A stretch of DNA of 64,000 nucleotides, taken from assembly GCA_035771165.1 (NCBI GenBank), contig JAWNZC010000315.1, positions 1 to 64,000 of the forward strand, given 5' to 3'. Position numbers and translations under genes: made by a program. Source of the stretch: Paragorgia papillata (lineage: Eukaryota > Cnidaria > Anthozoa > Scleralcyonacea > Coralliidae). Shown piece by piece: positions 1 to 14,810 of the stretch. A model generated the notes under the pieces. That model made no database searches, was not told the origin of the DNA, and was given only the letters and a program-made list of their open reading frames with translations. Position 1 is the first letter of the stretch. Each line of letters starts with the position of its first letter.

Positions 1-3000
1 TCTTATCACCAGGCTTCCGATGTAATATTTCAAACGTGACAATGGCTTTCGTGGAACAAATTCACTGTATTAAGTGAGCTTTAACAGCAAATCTAAGTAT
101 AAGAAGTTTTTTGTAGTGACGGTCTTTTTCAGGTCGCATTTTTTGGTCTTAACAACCTTAATGACTATTTTTGTGCTCGTTTACTTTTTTCTACTGACGA
201 CTTTTGGTTTAAGTTTGCCTAAATAAGTCCGTCACCCAATTGCCCTTTTCAAAAACTGTGGAATTAGCGCTAAGAATATTACAAGATATTGAATGCACTC
301 AACATGCGAATATCGGCGCGATCCCCATCTTAAATCGAGAATTCGAAAATATTTTTTCATATCGTTTAAAAACAGCTAGAAGAAGAGGCGCATACTTTTG
401 CGTGAAACAAAAAGAGCCATTTCAGGCCTTTTCAGGACAGAGTCTTTCGGTGTTTGGTTAACTTGAGTGTTGACCTCAATGACTCTGCACAATCCAACGT
501 ATGCCTAAGCGCATTGCAACTATATTAAGTCGGAAAGGAATAAAGCTGGAAATACTAAAATTCATGTAAAATGTATACTCCGATCCCGTCTGTTTTAAGT
601 AAGTTTACGCGTATCGTCACAACGCCATGTACCCTTATAAATATTTTTCTGGAACGTTAATTATTTTTATTTACTAAAGTTGTGTTGATAAATAAATTCA
701 ACCGGTACACATCTGTGCACTGTGAAAGGTAAAATGAATTTCTTGTGGATTCTTTAAACGAACGGTGCACAACTGTGTACCGTCCGAACTTCCGGCCGAA
801 CCTCAGTGATCCATTAAACTATTAAAAACGTCATAATGATTACGTAACCAACATGGTCTCGCATGTAATGTTGATAAGATATAAGCTTTTTGCATAGCTT
901 CAATTCTATTTCAATATATAGTCTCAATATTACACGCCGGTTCGTTTAATCCAAACACGTTCGTTCTAGAATAGATGTCACTGCTGAAAGCATAAATACC
1001 ACATAACATTGAAAACAATAGGCCTCTTTTATCACAAAATAAATAAAGGTTGAAGAAAACATGAACATAACGCCTTATATGATCTCTGTTAAACAAACAA
1101 ACCCTATGTATGCGCCGTCTTAGGTTCAATGATTAAACGCTTAAAATTGGCCATTCTACTCAGTCATAGTTTCAGATATTCCTGGCAAAAATAGTGTGGA
1201 CATCGCGTGCATAAATCTCTGTGTCTGGTATTTCCCTTGTTATCTCTGAAAAAATAGGCCCCTTGGCCTCCGTCCCCCCTTTCAATGTTGATAAATGAAC
1301 GAACTGGACTTGCTAAAAATGTATTGTGGGATGCAACATTGAAAAGGGGTCCGGGGGGCGCAAATTGGGGGAAAGAATATGTATGAACAATTAATTTGTT
1401 TGATTAGAGTGGAACTGATCCACGCAAATTTAACGCCAGGATTGAGAAAAAACAAGATAAAACTTTTGGAAATTTCTCTTATCAACAAGGCTATTCCGGA
1501 TGAAATAATTCAAAACGTGACAATTGCTTTCGTGAACAAATTCACTGTTTATGTGAGCTTTAACAGCAAATCTGAAGTAACAAAAGTTTTTTGTAGTGAC
1601 GGTCTTTTTTTCAGGTCGCATTTTATGGACTGTAACAACTTAATGACTATGTTGTGCTACGTTTACTTTTCTACTGACGACTTTGGTTTAAGTTGCAAAA
1701 TCATTCCGTCACCAATTGCCAATTTTCCAAAACAGTGGCATTGCGCTAGCATATTACAAAGATATTGAATGCACTCAACATCGAAATATCGGCGCGATCC
1801 CCTGTCTTAAAACGATAATCGCAAATATTTTCATATCGTTAAAAAACAGCTAGAAGAAAGAGGCGATACATTTTGCGTGTTAACAAATAAGCCATAACAC
1901 CATCAGGCTATTCAGGACAGAGTCTTATCCGTGTTTGGATAACTTTAGTGTTGACCTCAATGATCGCACAATCCACCGTAAGGCCTAAGCGCATTGCAAC
2001 TATATTAAGTCGGAAAGGAATAAAGCTGGAAAGACTAAACTAAATGTAAATTGATACTACTTACTCCGATCCCGTCTGTTTAAGAAGGGGGGGGGGGAGT
2101 TACTCGTACGTAACAACGCCATGTACTCTTATAAATATTTTCTGAACTTTAATAATTTTATTTACTTGAGTTGTTGGAGTAAAATTAATTTCAACGGTAC
2201 ACAGCATTTACTGTGATAGTAAAATGAATTGCTTGTGTTCTCTATAAACCAACGGAGCAACAAACTGTGTACCGTCGAACTTCCGGCTCGACCCTCAGTG
2301 GATCCCATAAACAATTCAAAACGTCATTACTTACGAAACCTAAATGTCTCGCATAGTAAATGTTGATAAGATATAAGCTTTTTGCATAGCTTCATTTCTA
2401 TATCAATATATAGTCTCATTATTACACCCGGTTCGTTTTAAAATCAAACACTATCGTTCATAATAGATGTCACTGCTGACAGCATAAACTACCACTGTAA
2501 ACATTGAAAACAATAGGCCTCTTTTATCACAAAAAAATAAGGTTGAAAAAAAACATGACCATAACGCCCTTAAGATCTCTGATAAACAAAACAACCCCTA
2601 CTTATGCGCCGTCTTAGGTCAATATATAAACGCTTCAATTTGTCATATTCTACTCAGTCATATTTTCATAATAATCCTGGCAAAAAATTAGTGTGGACAG
2701 TCTGCGTGCAATAAAAAAAATCTCTGTGTCCTGGTAATTTCCCTTGTTATATATGAAAAAAAAGGCCCCTTGGCCCCCGTCCCGCCTTTCAATGTTGATA
2801 AATGAACGAACTGGACTTTGCTAAAAATGTATTGTGGGATGCAAACATTGAAAAGGGGTCCGGGGGGCGCAATTGGGGGAAAGAATCAATGTATGAACAT
2901 TAATTTGTTTGTTTAGAGTGGACTTGTCCACATTAATTTTACGCCAGGATTGAGAAAAAACAAGGTAAAAACTATTGGAAATTTCTCTTACTCACGAAGC

Positions 3001-6000
3001 TATCCGATGTAATATTATCAAACGTGACAATTGCTTTACCTTGAAACAAATCACACTGTTTAAGGTGAGCTTTAAAAAACATGCAAATCTGAAGTATTAA
3101 AGAAGTTTTTGTAGTGACGGTCTTTTCAGGTCGCCTTTTATTGTGTCTTAACAACTTAATGACGTAATTTTGTGCTCGTTTACTTTTCTACTGTCGACTT
3201 TGGGTTTAAGTTGCTAAATAATTCCCGTCACCAATTGCCATTTTCAAAACAGTGGAAATTGCGCTATGCATATTACAAGATATTGAATGCACTCCACCAT
3301 CGAATATCGGCGCGATCCCCTGTCTTAAATCGAATCGAAAATATTTCTCATATCGTAAAAAAACAGCTAGAAGAAGAGGCGATACATTTGCGTGTAACAA
3401 ATGAGCCATTTATCAGGCTTTTCAGGACAGAGACCTTCGGTTTTCTTTTGTTTAGGATAACTTGAGTGTTGACCTCAATGATTCGCACAATCCAACGTAG
3501 GCCCTAAAGCGCATTGCAAACTCTAATAAGTCGGAAAAGGAATAAAGCTGAAATACTAAATTAATGTAAAATTGTAACTCCGATCCCGTCTGTTTAAAGT
3601 AAGTAACGCGTACGTAACAACCTGCCCATGTACTCCTTATAAAGATTTTTTCTGAACGTTAATTTATATTTATTTACTTGAGTATGTGGGATAAATACAT
3701 TCAACGGTACACAGCTGTGTACTGTGATAGTAAAATGAATTGCTTAGTATTCTTTAAACCAACGGTGGGTGCACAACTGTGATACCGTCCGAAACTACCG
3801 GCCGACCACAGTGATCCATTAAACTATTAAAAACGTCATTAGTCTACGCAGTAACCTAACATGTCTCGCATGATAATGTTGATAAGATAAAAGCATTTTG
3901 CATAGCTTCATTTCTATTCATAATATACAATTACGTTCTCATAATTACACACGCCGGTTCGTTTAATTCAAACACGTTCGTTCTAATAAGATGTCACTAG
4001 CTGACAGCATAAATACCCACTTAACATTGAAAACAATAGGCCTCTTTTATTCACAAATAAAAAAAGGTTGACAAAACATGAACATACGCCTTATGATCTA
4101 CTGTTAAACAAACAACCCTATTAAGCAGCCGTCTTAGGTCAATTATAAACGCTTAAATTTGGCATTTCTACTCAGTCCATATTTTCAGATAATCCTGGCA
4201 AAAATTAGTGGTGGAGACAAGCGCGTGCATAATTCTCTGTGTCTGGTATTTCCCTTGATTATCTTGAAAAAAATAGGCCCCTTGGCCTCAGTCCCCCCTT
4301 TCAATGTTGATAAATGAACGAACTGGACTTGCTAAAAATGTATTGTGGGATGCAACATTGAAAAAGGGGGTCGGAGGGGCGCAATGGGTGGAAAGAATAT
4401 GTATGAACATTAAATTAGTTGTTTAGAGTTACAGTCCACATAATTTTCGCCAGGATTGTAGAAAAAAACAAGGATAAAACTTATTGGAACTTATCTCTTA
4501 TCACAAGGCTGTCCCAGATGTAATATTTCCAAAACGTGACAATGGCTTTCGTGAACAAATTCACTGTTTAGGAGAGCATTAACAGCAAATCTGAAGTATA
4601 AGAAGTTTTTGGTAGTGACGTATGTCATTTCAGGTCGCATTTATTGGTCTTAACAACTTAATGAATAATTTGTGCACGTTTACTCTTCTAGACTGACGAC
4701 TTTGGTTTAAGTTGCTAAATAATTTCACGTCACCAATAGTGCCAATTTCATAACAGTGGAATTGCGCTTTCTTATTACAAGATAATTGGAATGCACTCAA
4801 CATCGAATATCGGCGCGATCCCCCTGTCTTAAATCGAATCGAAAATATTTTCAAATCGATAAAAAACATCTAGAAGAAGAGGCGATACATTTGCGTGTAA
4901 CAAATGAGCCATTTTTCAGGCTTTTCAGGACAGAGTCTTTCGGTGTTTGGATCACTTGAGTGTTGAACATCAATGATCGCACAATCCAACTTAATGCCTA
5001 TGCGCATTGCCAACTATATTAAGTCGGAAAGGAAAAAAGCTGAAATACTAAATTAAAAAGTAAATATGTTACACCGATCCCGTCAGATAAGTAATATTAC
5101 GCGTACGTAACAAACGCCATGAACTCTTATAAATATTTTCTTCTGAACGTTAAATAATTTATTTACTGTGAGTTTGTGGTATAAATAAATTCAACGGTAC
5201 ACAGCTGTGTACTGTGAATAGTAAAAAGAATTGCTTGTGTATTCTTTAAACCAAACGTGCACAACCTGTGTACCGTCGAACTTCGGCCCGACCTCAGTGA
5301 TCCATTAAACTATTAAAAACGTCATTAGCTACGTAACCTAAATGTCTCGCATGTAATGTTGATAAGATATTAGCTTTTTGCTCATAGCTTCATTTCTTAT
5401 TTCAATATATAGTCTCGAAAATTACACGCCGGATCGTTTAAATCAAACCCACGTTCGTTCTATATAGATGTCACTGCTGACAGCATAAAAACCAACTCTA
5501 ACAAAGAAAACAAAGAGGCCTCTTATATCACAAAAACATAAGTAAGAAAATAACATGAACATACGTCCTTAATATCTCATGTTAAAACAAACAACCCTAT
5601 TATGCGCCGTCCTTAGGTCAATTATAAACGCTTAAATTTGAGCATTTCTAGCTCAGTCATATTTTCAGATAATCCTTGCAAAAATTAGTGTGGGAACAGC
5701 GCGTGCATAAATCTCTGTGGTCTGGTATTTCCCCTGTTATCTTGAAAAAATATCCCCTAGGCCCCCCGTCCCCCTTTCAATGTTTATAAATGAACGAACT
5801 GGACGTTGCTAAAAATGTATTGTGGGGATGCAACAATGAAAAGGGGGACTGTGGGGCGCAAATTGGGTGGAAATGAATATGAATGAACATTAAATTGTTT
5901 GTTATAGAAGTGGTACTAGTCCACATAAATTTCGCCATAATGAGAAAAAACAAGGTAAAACATTTTGGAAATATCACTTATCACAAGGCCTACCCGATGT

Positions 6001-9000
6001 AATATATCAAACGTGACAATGGCTTTCGTGAACAAATTCACTGCTTAGTGAGCTTGTATAAACAGCAAAATCTGAAGTGCTATAAGAAGTTTTTTTGTAG
6101 TGACGACGGTCCTTTTCAGGTCGCATTTTTTGGTCCTTAACAACTTAATGACTATTATGTGCTCGTTTACTTTTCTACTGACGACTCTTGGTTTAAGTTG
6201 CTAAATAATTTCCGTCTCGCAATTGGCCATTTTCAAAACAGTGGAATTGCGCGAACATATTACAAGAAAATGAAAGCACTTCACAACGAATATCCGCGCG
6301 ATCCCCTGTCTTAAATCGAATCGAAAATATTTTCATATCGAAAAAAAACAGCTAGAAGAAGAGGCGATACATTTGCGCGTTACAAATGAGCCCATTTCAG
6401 GCTTTTCAGGACAGAGTCTTTCGTGTGTTTGGATAACTTGAGAGTTGACCTCAATGATCGCACAAATCCAACGTATGCCTAAGCGCATTGCAACTATATT
6501 AAGTCGGAAAGGAATAAAGCTGAAATACTAAATTAATGTAAATTGTTTACTCCGATCCCGTCTGTTTAAGTACAGTTAGCGCGTACGGTAACAACGCCCA
6601 TGAACTCCATATAAATATTTTCTGAACGATAATTATTTTATATACTTGAGTTGTGGGATAAATAAATTCAAACGGTACACAGCTGTGTAACTGTGATAGT
6701 AAAATGAATTTGCTTGTGTATTCTTTAAACCAACGGTGCACAACAGTTTACCGTCGAACTATCCGGCCGACCTCAGTGATCCATTAAACTAATTAAAAAC
6801 GTCATTTACTACGTAACCTATATGTACTCGTGCATGTAATGTTTGATAAGATATAAGCTTTTTGCATAGCTTCATTTCTATTTCAATATATAAGTCCCTC
6901 ATTATTACACCTCGGTTCGTTTAATACAAACACGTTCTGTTCTAATAGATAGGCACTGCTGACAGCATAAATTACCACTTAACATTGAAAACAATAGGCC
7001 TCTTTTATCACAAATCAATAAGGTTGAAAAAACATGAACAAACGCCTAATGGATCTCTGTATAAACAAACAACCCTATTGAATGCGCCGTCTTATTCAAT
7101 TATAAACGCTTAAATTTGGCATTTCAAACTCCAGTCATATTTTCAGATAAACCTGGCAAAAATTAGTGTGAACAGCGCGTGCATAAATCTCAGTGGTCTG
7201 GAATATCCCTTGATTCTCTTGAAAAAAAATAAGGCCCCTTGGCCCCCGTCCCCCCTTTCAATGTTGATAAATGAACGTTAACTGGACATGCTAAAAAATG
7301 TATTGTGGGATTGCAACATTGAAAAGGGGGTCGGGGGGCGCAATGGGGGGAAAGAATATGTATTAACATAAATTTGTGTTATGTTTAGAGTGGACTGGAC
7401 CCACATAATTTTCCGCCAGGATTGAGAAAAAACAAGGTAAATCATTTGAAAGCTTCTCTTATCACAAGGCTTCCTGATGTAATATTTCAAACGTGACAAT
7501 GGCTTTTCGTTAACAAAATCACTGTTTTAAGTGAGCTTTTACAGCAAATCTTTAGTGATACGCAGAAGTTTTTGTAGTGACGGGTCTTTTCAGGTCGCAT
7601 TTTTTGGTCTAGAAGAACATAATGACTAATTTTGTGCTCGTTTACTTTTCTACTTGATTGACTTTTGAGTTAAAGTATATAAATAAAATTTTTTCCCCCC
7701 GTCACCAATTGGCCCTTACTTCCAAACAGTGGAATTGCGCTACGCATATTTACAATATATTGAATGCACTCAACATCGAATATCGGGGCGCGAATCCCTG
7801 TCTTAAAATCGAATCGAAAATATTTTCATATCGTAAAAAAACAGCAAGAAGAAGAGGCGATACATTTGCGTGTAACAAATGAGCCATTATCAGGCTTTTC
7901 ATGACAGAGTCTTTCGGGGTGTTTGGATAACTTGAGTGTTGACCTCAATGATCGCACAGCAATCCAACGTATGCCTAAGTCGCATTGCAACTATATTAAT
8001 TCGGAAAGGAATAGAAGCTGAAAATACTAAATTAAATTTTAAATTGTTACAACCGATCCCGTCTGTTTAAGTAAGTTACGCGTACGGTAACAACGTCCAT
8101 GTACTCTTATAAATATATATTCTGAACGTTATATTATTGATAGTTACAATGAGTTGTGGGATAAATAAATTCAACGGTACACAGCTGTGTACTGTGAAAA
8201 GAAAATCGATTTTGCTTGAGTATTCTTTAAACCCAACGGGTGCACAACTGTGTAACCGTCGCACTTCCGGCCGACCTCAGTGATCCATAAAACTATTAAA
8301 AACGTCCATTAGCTACGTAACCTAAAATGTCTACGCAATGTAATCGTTGAAAAGATATAAGCTTATTTTGCAAAGCATCTTATCTATTTCCATATATAGT
8401 CTCATTATTACACTCCGGTTCGTTTAATCAAAAAACACATTCGTTCTAATAGATGACACTGCTGACAGCATAAATACCACTTATACATTGAAAACAAAAG
8501 GCCTGCCTTTTATCACAAATAAATAAGGTTTGCAAAAAACAAGAACATACGCCTTATGATCTCTGATAAACAAACAACCTAATTGCGCCGTCCTTAGGTC
8601 CAATTATAAACGCTTTAAATATGGCATTTCTACTCAGTCATATTTTCACAGATAATCCTGGCAAAAATTAGTGTGGACAGCGCTGCATAAATCTCTGTGT
8701 CAGTATATCCCTTGTTATACTGAAAAAATAGGACCCCTTGGCCCCCGTCCCCCCCTTTCAATGTTGATAAATGAACGAAACAGGACTTGCAAAAAATGTA
8801 TTGTGGAGGATGCAACATAGAAAAGGGGGTCGGGGGACTCAATGGGGGGAAAGAAAATGTATTATCATTTAATTTGTTTGTTTAGAGTTGTACTGTCCAC
8901 ATAATTTTCGCCCAGGATTGAGAAAAAACAAGGTAAAACTTTAGGAAATTTCTCTTATCACAAGGCTTCCGATGTAAATTTTCAAACGTGACAATGGCTT

Positions 9001-12000
9001 TCGTGAACAAATTCACTGTTTAGTGAGCTTTTACAGCAAATCAGTAGTATACCTAAGAAGTTTTTGTAGTGACGGTCTTTTCAGGTCGCATTTTTTTGGT
9101 CTATAAACAACTTAATGACTATTTTGAGCTCGTGTTACTTTTCTACTGATTACATTGGTTTAAGTATAATAAATAAATTTCCGACACCAATTGCCCTTTT
9201 CAAAACAGTGGACATTGAGCTAAATCATATTACAAGATATTGAATGCACTCAACCTCGAATAGTCGGCGCGATCCCCTGTCTTAAATCGAATCGAAAAAT
9301 AATTTTCATATCGTAAAAAAACAGCTAGAGAGAAGAGGCTATACATTTGCGTGTAAACAAATGAGCCATTTCAAGCTTTTCAGGACAGAGTCTTTCGGTG
9401 TATGGATAACTTGAGTGTTGACCTCAATGATCGCACAATCCAACGTATGCCTAAGCGCATTGCAACTATATTAAGTTCGATAAAGGAATAAAGCTGGAAA
9501 TACTAAATTAATGTAAATTGATACTCATAACTTCCGTATCCCCTGTTTTTAAGTAAGTTTACGCGTTAACGTAACAACGCCATTTACTCTAAAACTTATT
9601 TTCAGAACGTTAATTATTTATATTTACATGAGATTTGTGGGTTAGAATAAATTCAACGGAACACACAGCTGTGTACTGTGGATAGTAAAATGAATTGCTT
9701 GTGTATTCATTTTAAACCAACGGTGGCACAACTGTGTACCAGTGTCGAACTTCCGACCGACCTCAGTGATCCATTAAACTATTAAAAACGTCATTAGCTA
9801 CGAAACCTAAACTGGTCTCGCATGTAATGATGAGAAGATATAAAGCTTTTTGCATAGCTTCATTTCTATTTTCAATATATAGTCTCATTAATACACGCCG
9901 GTTCGTTTAATACAAACACGTTCGTTCTAAAAGATTTCAACTGCTGACAGCAATAAATACCACTTAACATAGAAAACAATAGGCCTCTTTTTATCACAAA
10001 ATAAATAAGGTTGAAAAAACAATGAAGATACGCCTTATTATCGCTGTAAAAACAAACAACCCAATTATGCGCCGTCTTAGGTCAATTATAAACGCTTAAA
10101 ATTGGCATATCTACTCAGTCATATTTTTCAGATAATCCTTGCAAAAATTAGTGGGGACAGCGCGTGCAATAAATCTCTGTGTCTGGTATTTCCCTTGTAT
10201 CGTGAAAAAATAGTCCCACTTGGCCGCCGTCCTACCCCCATTTCAAAGTTGATAAATTGAACGAACTGGACTTGATAAAAAATGAAGTGTGGGATGCCAC
10301 ATTGAAAAGGGGGCCGAGGGGCGGAATGGGGGGGAAAGAATATGTATGAACCTTAATTTGTTTTGTTTAGAGTGGACTGTTCCCACATAATTTTGGCCAG
10401 GATTGAGAAAAAACAAGATAGAAACTTTTGGAAAAATTCTCTTATCATCAAGGCTCGACCCGATGTAAAATTATCAAACGTGACAATGGCTTTACGTGAA
10501 CAGAATTCACTTGTTTAGTGAGCTTTTACAGCTAAACAGAAGTATAAGAAGTTTTTTAAGTGACGAATCTTTTTCAGGTCCGCATTTTTGGTCTAAACAA
10601 CTTAATGACGTATTTTGTGCTCGTTTTACTTTTCTACTGATGACTTTGGTTTAAGTTATAAAATAAATTCCGTCACCAATTGCCCTTTCCAAAACAGTGG
10701 AATTGCGCAATCAATATTACAAGATATTGAATGCACTCAACATACGAAAAATCTGGGCGCGATCCCCCCTGTCTTAAATCGAATCGAAAATATTTTCATA
10801 TCGTACAAAAACAGCTAGAAGAAGAAGGTATACATTTGCGAGTAACAAATGATCCATTTCAGGCTTTTCAGGACAGAGTCTTTCGGTGTTCTGGGATAAC
10901 TTGAGTGTTGACCTCAATGATACGCACATTCCAACGTATGGCCTAAGCGCATTGCAACTATATTAAGTCGGAAAGGAATAAAGCTGAAAATACTACATTA
11001 ATGTAAATTGTTACTCCGATTCCCGTCTGTTTAAGTAATGTTACGCCGTACGTAACAACGCCTATGTACTCTAATTAAATATTTACTGAACGTTAATTAT
11101 ATTTTAGTTACTTGAGTTGTGGGATAAATAAATATCACACGGTCCAACAGCTGTGTCCTGTGATAGTAAAATGAATTGCTTGTGTATTCTTTAAACCAAC
11201 GGTGCAAACAACTGTGTACCGTCGAACTTCCGGCCCGACCTCACTGGAACCAATAAACTAATAAAACTGTCCATTAGCTACGTCAACCAAAATGTCTCGC
11301 ATGTAATGTGAATAAGATATAAGCTTTTTGCATAGCTATCATTTCTAATTCAAATAAATAGACCCCCCTCATTAATTACACGCCGGTTCGTTATAATCAA
11401 ACACGTTCGTTCTAATAGATTCCACTGCTGACAGCATAAATAACCACTTTAACAATGAAAACAATAGGACCTCTTTATTTTATCAACTAATAAATAAGGT
11501 TGAAAAAACATGAACATACGCCTTATGATCTCCGTTAAACAAACAACCCTAATAAGCGCCGTCTTAGGTCAATTATAAACGCTTAAATTTGGCATTTTTC
11601 TACTCAGTCATATTATCAGATAATCCTGGCAAAAAATCGTGTGGACATGTCGCTTGCATAAATCTCCTGTGTCTGTGTATTTCCCATGTTATCTTGAAAA
11701 AAAAAAAAAAAATTAAAGGCCCCTTGGCCCCCCGTCCCCCCTTTCAAAATGATGATAAATGAACGAACTGGACTTGATAAAAATGTATTGAGTATGCAAA
11801 CATTTGAAAAGGGGGCCGATGGCGGAAATGTGGGAAAGAATATGTAAGAACATTAATTATGTTTGAATTAGAGAGGACAGTCCACATAATTTTGGCCAGG
11901 AATGAGAAAAAACAAGATAAAACTTTTGGAAATTTCACTTATCACTCAGGCATCGCGAAAGAAAATTTCAGAACGTGGAAACAATGGCTTTCCTGCACAA

Positions 12001-14810
12001 ATACACTGTTAGAGTGAGCTTTAACAGCAAATCCTGAAGTATATCAAGTTTTCAGTAGTGACGGTCTTTTCCAGTCGCATTTTTTGGTCTTAACAACTTA
12101 ATGACTATTTTGTGCTCGTTTACGTTATCTACTGATGACTTTTGGTTTAAGTTGCTAAATAATTCCCCGTCCACCAATTTCCTTTTCAAAACAGTGGAAA
12201 TTGCGCTATCATAATTACAAGAGATTGAATGCACTCAACAACGAATTAATCGGCGCGAATCCCCTGTCCTAAATCCGAATCGAAAATATTTTCATGAACG
12301 TTTAAAAAACAAGCTAGAAGAAGAGTCGATACATTTGCGTGTAACAAATGAGCCATTTCAGGCTTTATCAGGACTGAGTCTTTCGGTGTTTAGATAACTT
12401 GAGTGTTGACCTCAATGACCGCACAATCCAACGTATGTGCTAATCGCATAGCAACTATATTAAGTCGGAAAGGAATAAAGCTGAAATACAAAATTAATGT
12501 AAATTGTTACTCCGATCCCGTCTGTTAAAGTAAAGTTACGCGTAACCTTAACAACGCCATGTACCCTTATAAATATTTTCTGAATCGTTAATTATTTTAT
12601 TTACTTGAGTTGTGGGAATAGAATAAATTCAACGGTTACAACAGCTGTGTACTGGTGATAGTAAATATGACTTGCCTTGTGTATTCTTTAAAACCAACGG
12701 TGCACAACTGAGTACGGTGGAACTTCCGGCCGTACCTCAGTGATCCATTAAACTATTAAAAACGTCATTAGCTACGTAACCAAAATGTCTCGCATGTAAT
12801 GTTGATAAGATATACGCATTTTTGCATAGTCTTCATTTCTATTTCAATATATATGTCTCAATAATACACAGCCGGTTACGTTAAATCAAACACGTTCGTA
12901 TCAAATAGTTGTCACTGCTGACAGCATAAATACCACATAACACTGAAAACAATCGGCCTCTTTTAATCATCAAATAAAATAAAGGTTTGAAAAAACAAGA
13001 ACAAACGCCATATGATCTCTGTTAAAACAAAACAATCCTATTAGTGCGCCGTCTTAAGTCAATTATAACCGCTTAAATCTTGGCATTTCTACTCAGCTCT
13101 ATATTTTTCAGAAAATCCTGGCAAAAATTTTTTTTTTTTATAGTGTTGGGACAGCTCGTGCATAAATCTCTGTGTCTGGCAATTTCCCTTGTTATCTAGA
13201 AAAAATAGGCGCCTTGGCCCCCGTCCCCCCTTTCACTGTTGAATAAATGAACGAACTGGACTTGATTAAAAATGTATTGTGGGATGCAACATATGAAAAG
13301 GGTGGCCGAGGGAGCGCAATGGGGGGAAAGAATATGTATGAACATTAATTTGGTTTGTTTAGAGTGGACTGTCCACGATAATTTTGGCCAGTATTGAGAA
13401 AAAACAAGATAAAACTTTTGGAAATATCTCTTATCACAAGGCTTCCGATGTAATTATTCAAACGTGACACATGGCTTTCCGTGAACAAATTCAACTGTTT
13501 AGTGAGCATTAACCAGCAAATCTGAAGTATAAGAAGTTTTTGTAGTGACGGTCTTTTCAGGTCGCATTATTTGGTCTTAACAACTTAAATGACTATTTTG
13601 TGCTCGTTTTAACTTTTCTACTGATGACTTTGGTTTTAAGTTGCTAATTAAATTCGTCCCCAATTGCCCTTTTCAAAACAGTGGAATTGCGCTATCATAA
13701 TACAAGATACTGAATGCACTCAACATCGAATATCGGCGCGATCCCCCTGTCTTAAATCGAATCGAAAATATTTCCATATCGTTAAAAAACAGCATAGAAG
13801 AAGAGGCGATACATTTGCGTGTAACAAATGAGCCAATTCATGCTTTTCAGGACATAGTCTTTTCGGTGTTTGGATAACTTGAGTGTTGACCTCAATGACC
13901 GCACAATCCAACGTATGTCTAAGTAAGCGCATTGCAACTATTATTAAGTCCCGGAACGGAAATAAGCTGAGATACTAAATTAATGTAAATTGTTACTCCG
14001 ATCCCGTCTAGTATAAGTAAGTTACGCGTACGTAGCAACGCCCATGAACTCCTTATAAATACTTTTTCAGAACGTTAATTTATTTTTAATTACTTGAGAT
14101 TGTGGGATAAATAAATTCAAATCGGTACAACAGCAGTGAACTGTGATAGTAAATTGAATTGCTTGTGTATCATTAAAACCAACGGTGCACAACTGTGTAC
14201 GCGTCCGAACTTCCGGCCGACCTCAGTGATCCATTAAACTATTAAAAACGTCATTAGCTACGTAACCTAAATGTCGCGCAATGTAATGTTGATAAGATAT
14301 AAGCTTATTGCATAGGCCCCTCATTTCTATTTCATTATATAGTCTCATTATTACACGCCGGTATTCGTTTAATCAAACACGTTCGTTTCTAATAGATGTC
14401 CCTGCTGACAGCATAAATCCCACTATGTGACATTGAAAACCAAAGGCCTCACTTATTATCACAAATAAATACAGGTATGAAAAAACTAATGAACATACGC
14501 CTTATGATCATCTGTTAAACAAACAACCCTAATATGCGCCGGTCTTAGGTCAATTATAAACGCTTAACTTATGGCATTTCATACTCAGACTCATATTTTC
14601 AGACAATCCTGGCAAAAATTAGTGTGGACAAGCGCGTTGCATAAACTTATATTGTCTGGTATTTCCCTTGTTATCTTGAAAAAAAAGGCCCCCTTGGCCC
14701 TCCGTCCCTCCTCCTTCAATGTTTGATAAAAGAACGAACTGGACTTGATAAAAATGTATTGTGGGATATGCAACATTGAAAAGGGGCTCCGGGGGGCGCA
14801 ATGGGGGAAA
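1..14810 (-). repeat. Left-arm satellite array, outer block (noisy, about 10 units)
   Basis: Tandem copies of the same satellite found in the right arm, in the opposite orientation. The inner TIR end CAATGTTG recurs near 1283, 2790, 4303, 5777, 7258, 8758, 10243, 11745, 13230 and 14717, giving spacings of 1474-1513 bp against about 1416 bp in the clean right arm. The excess comes from scattered small insertions and homopolymer bursts: 11 G at 2087-2097, 16 A at 11697-11712 and 12 T at 13128-13139. These are absent from the matching right-arm units. No open frame here is trustworthy. The first unit is cut by the window edge. I read this as an uncorrected long-read segment of the same locus, not an independent array. 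Confidence 0.9.
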
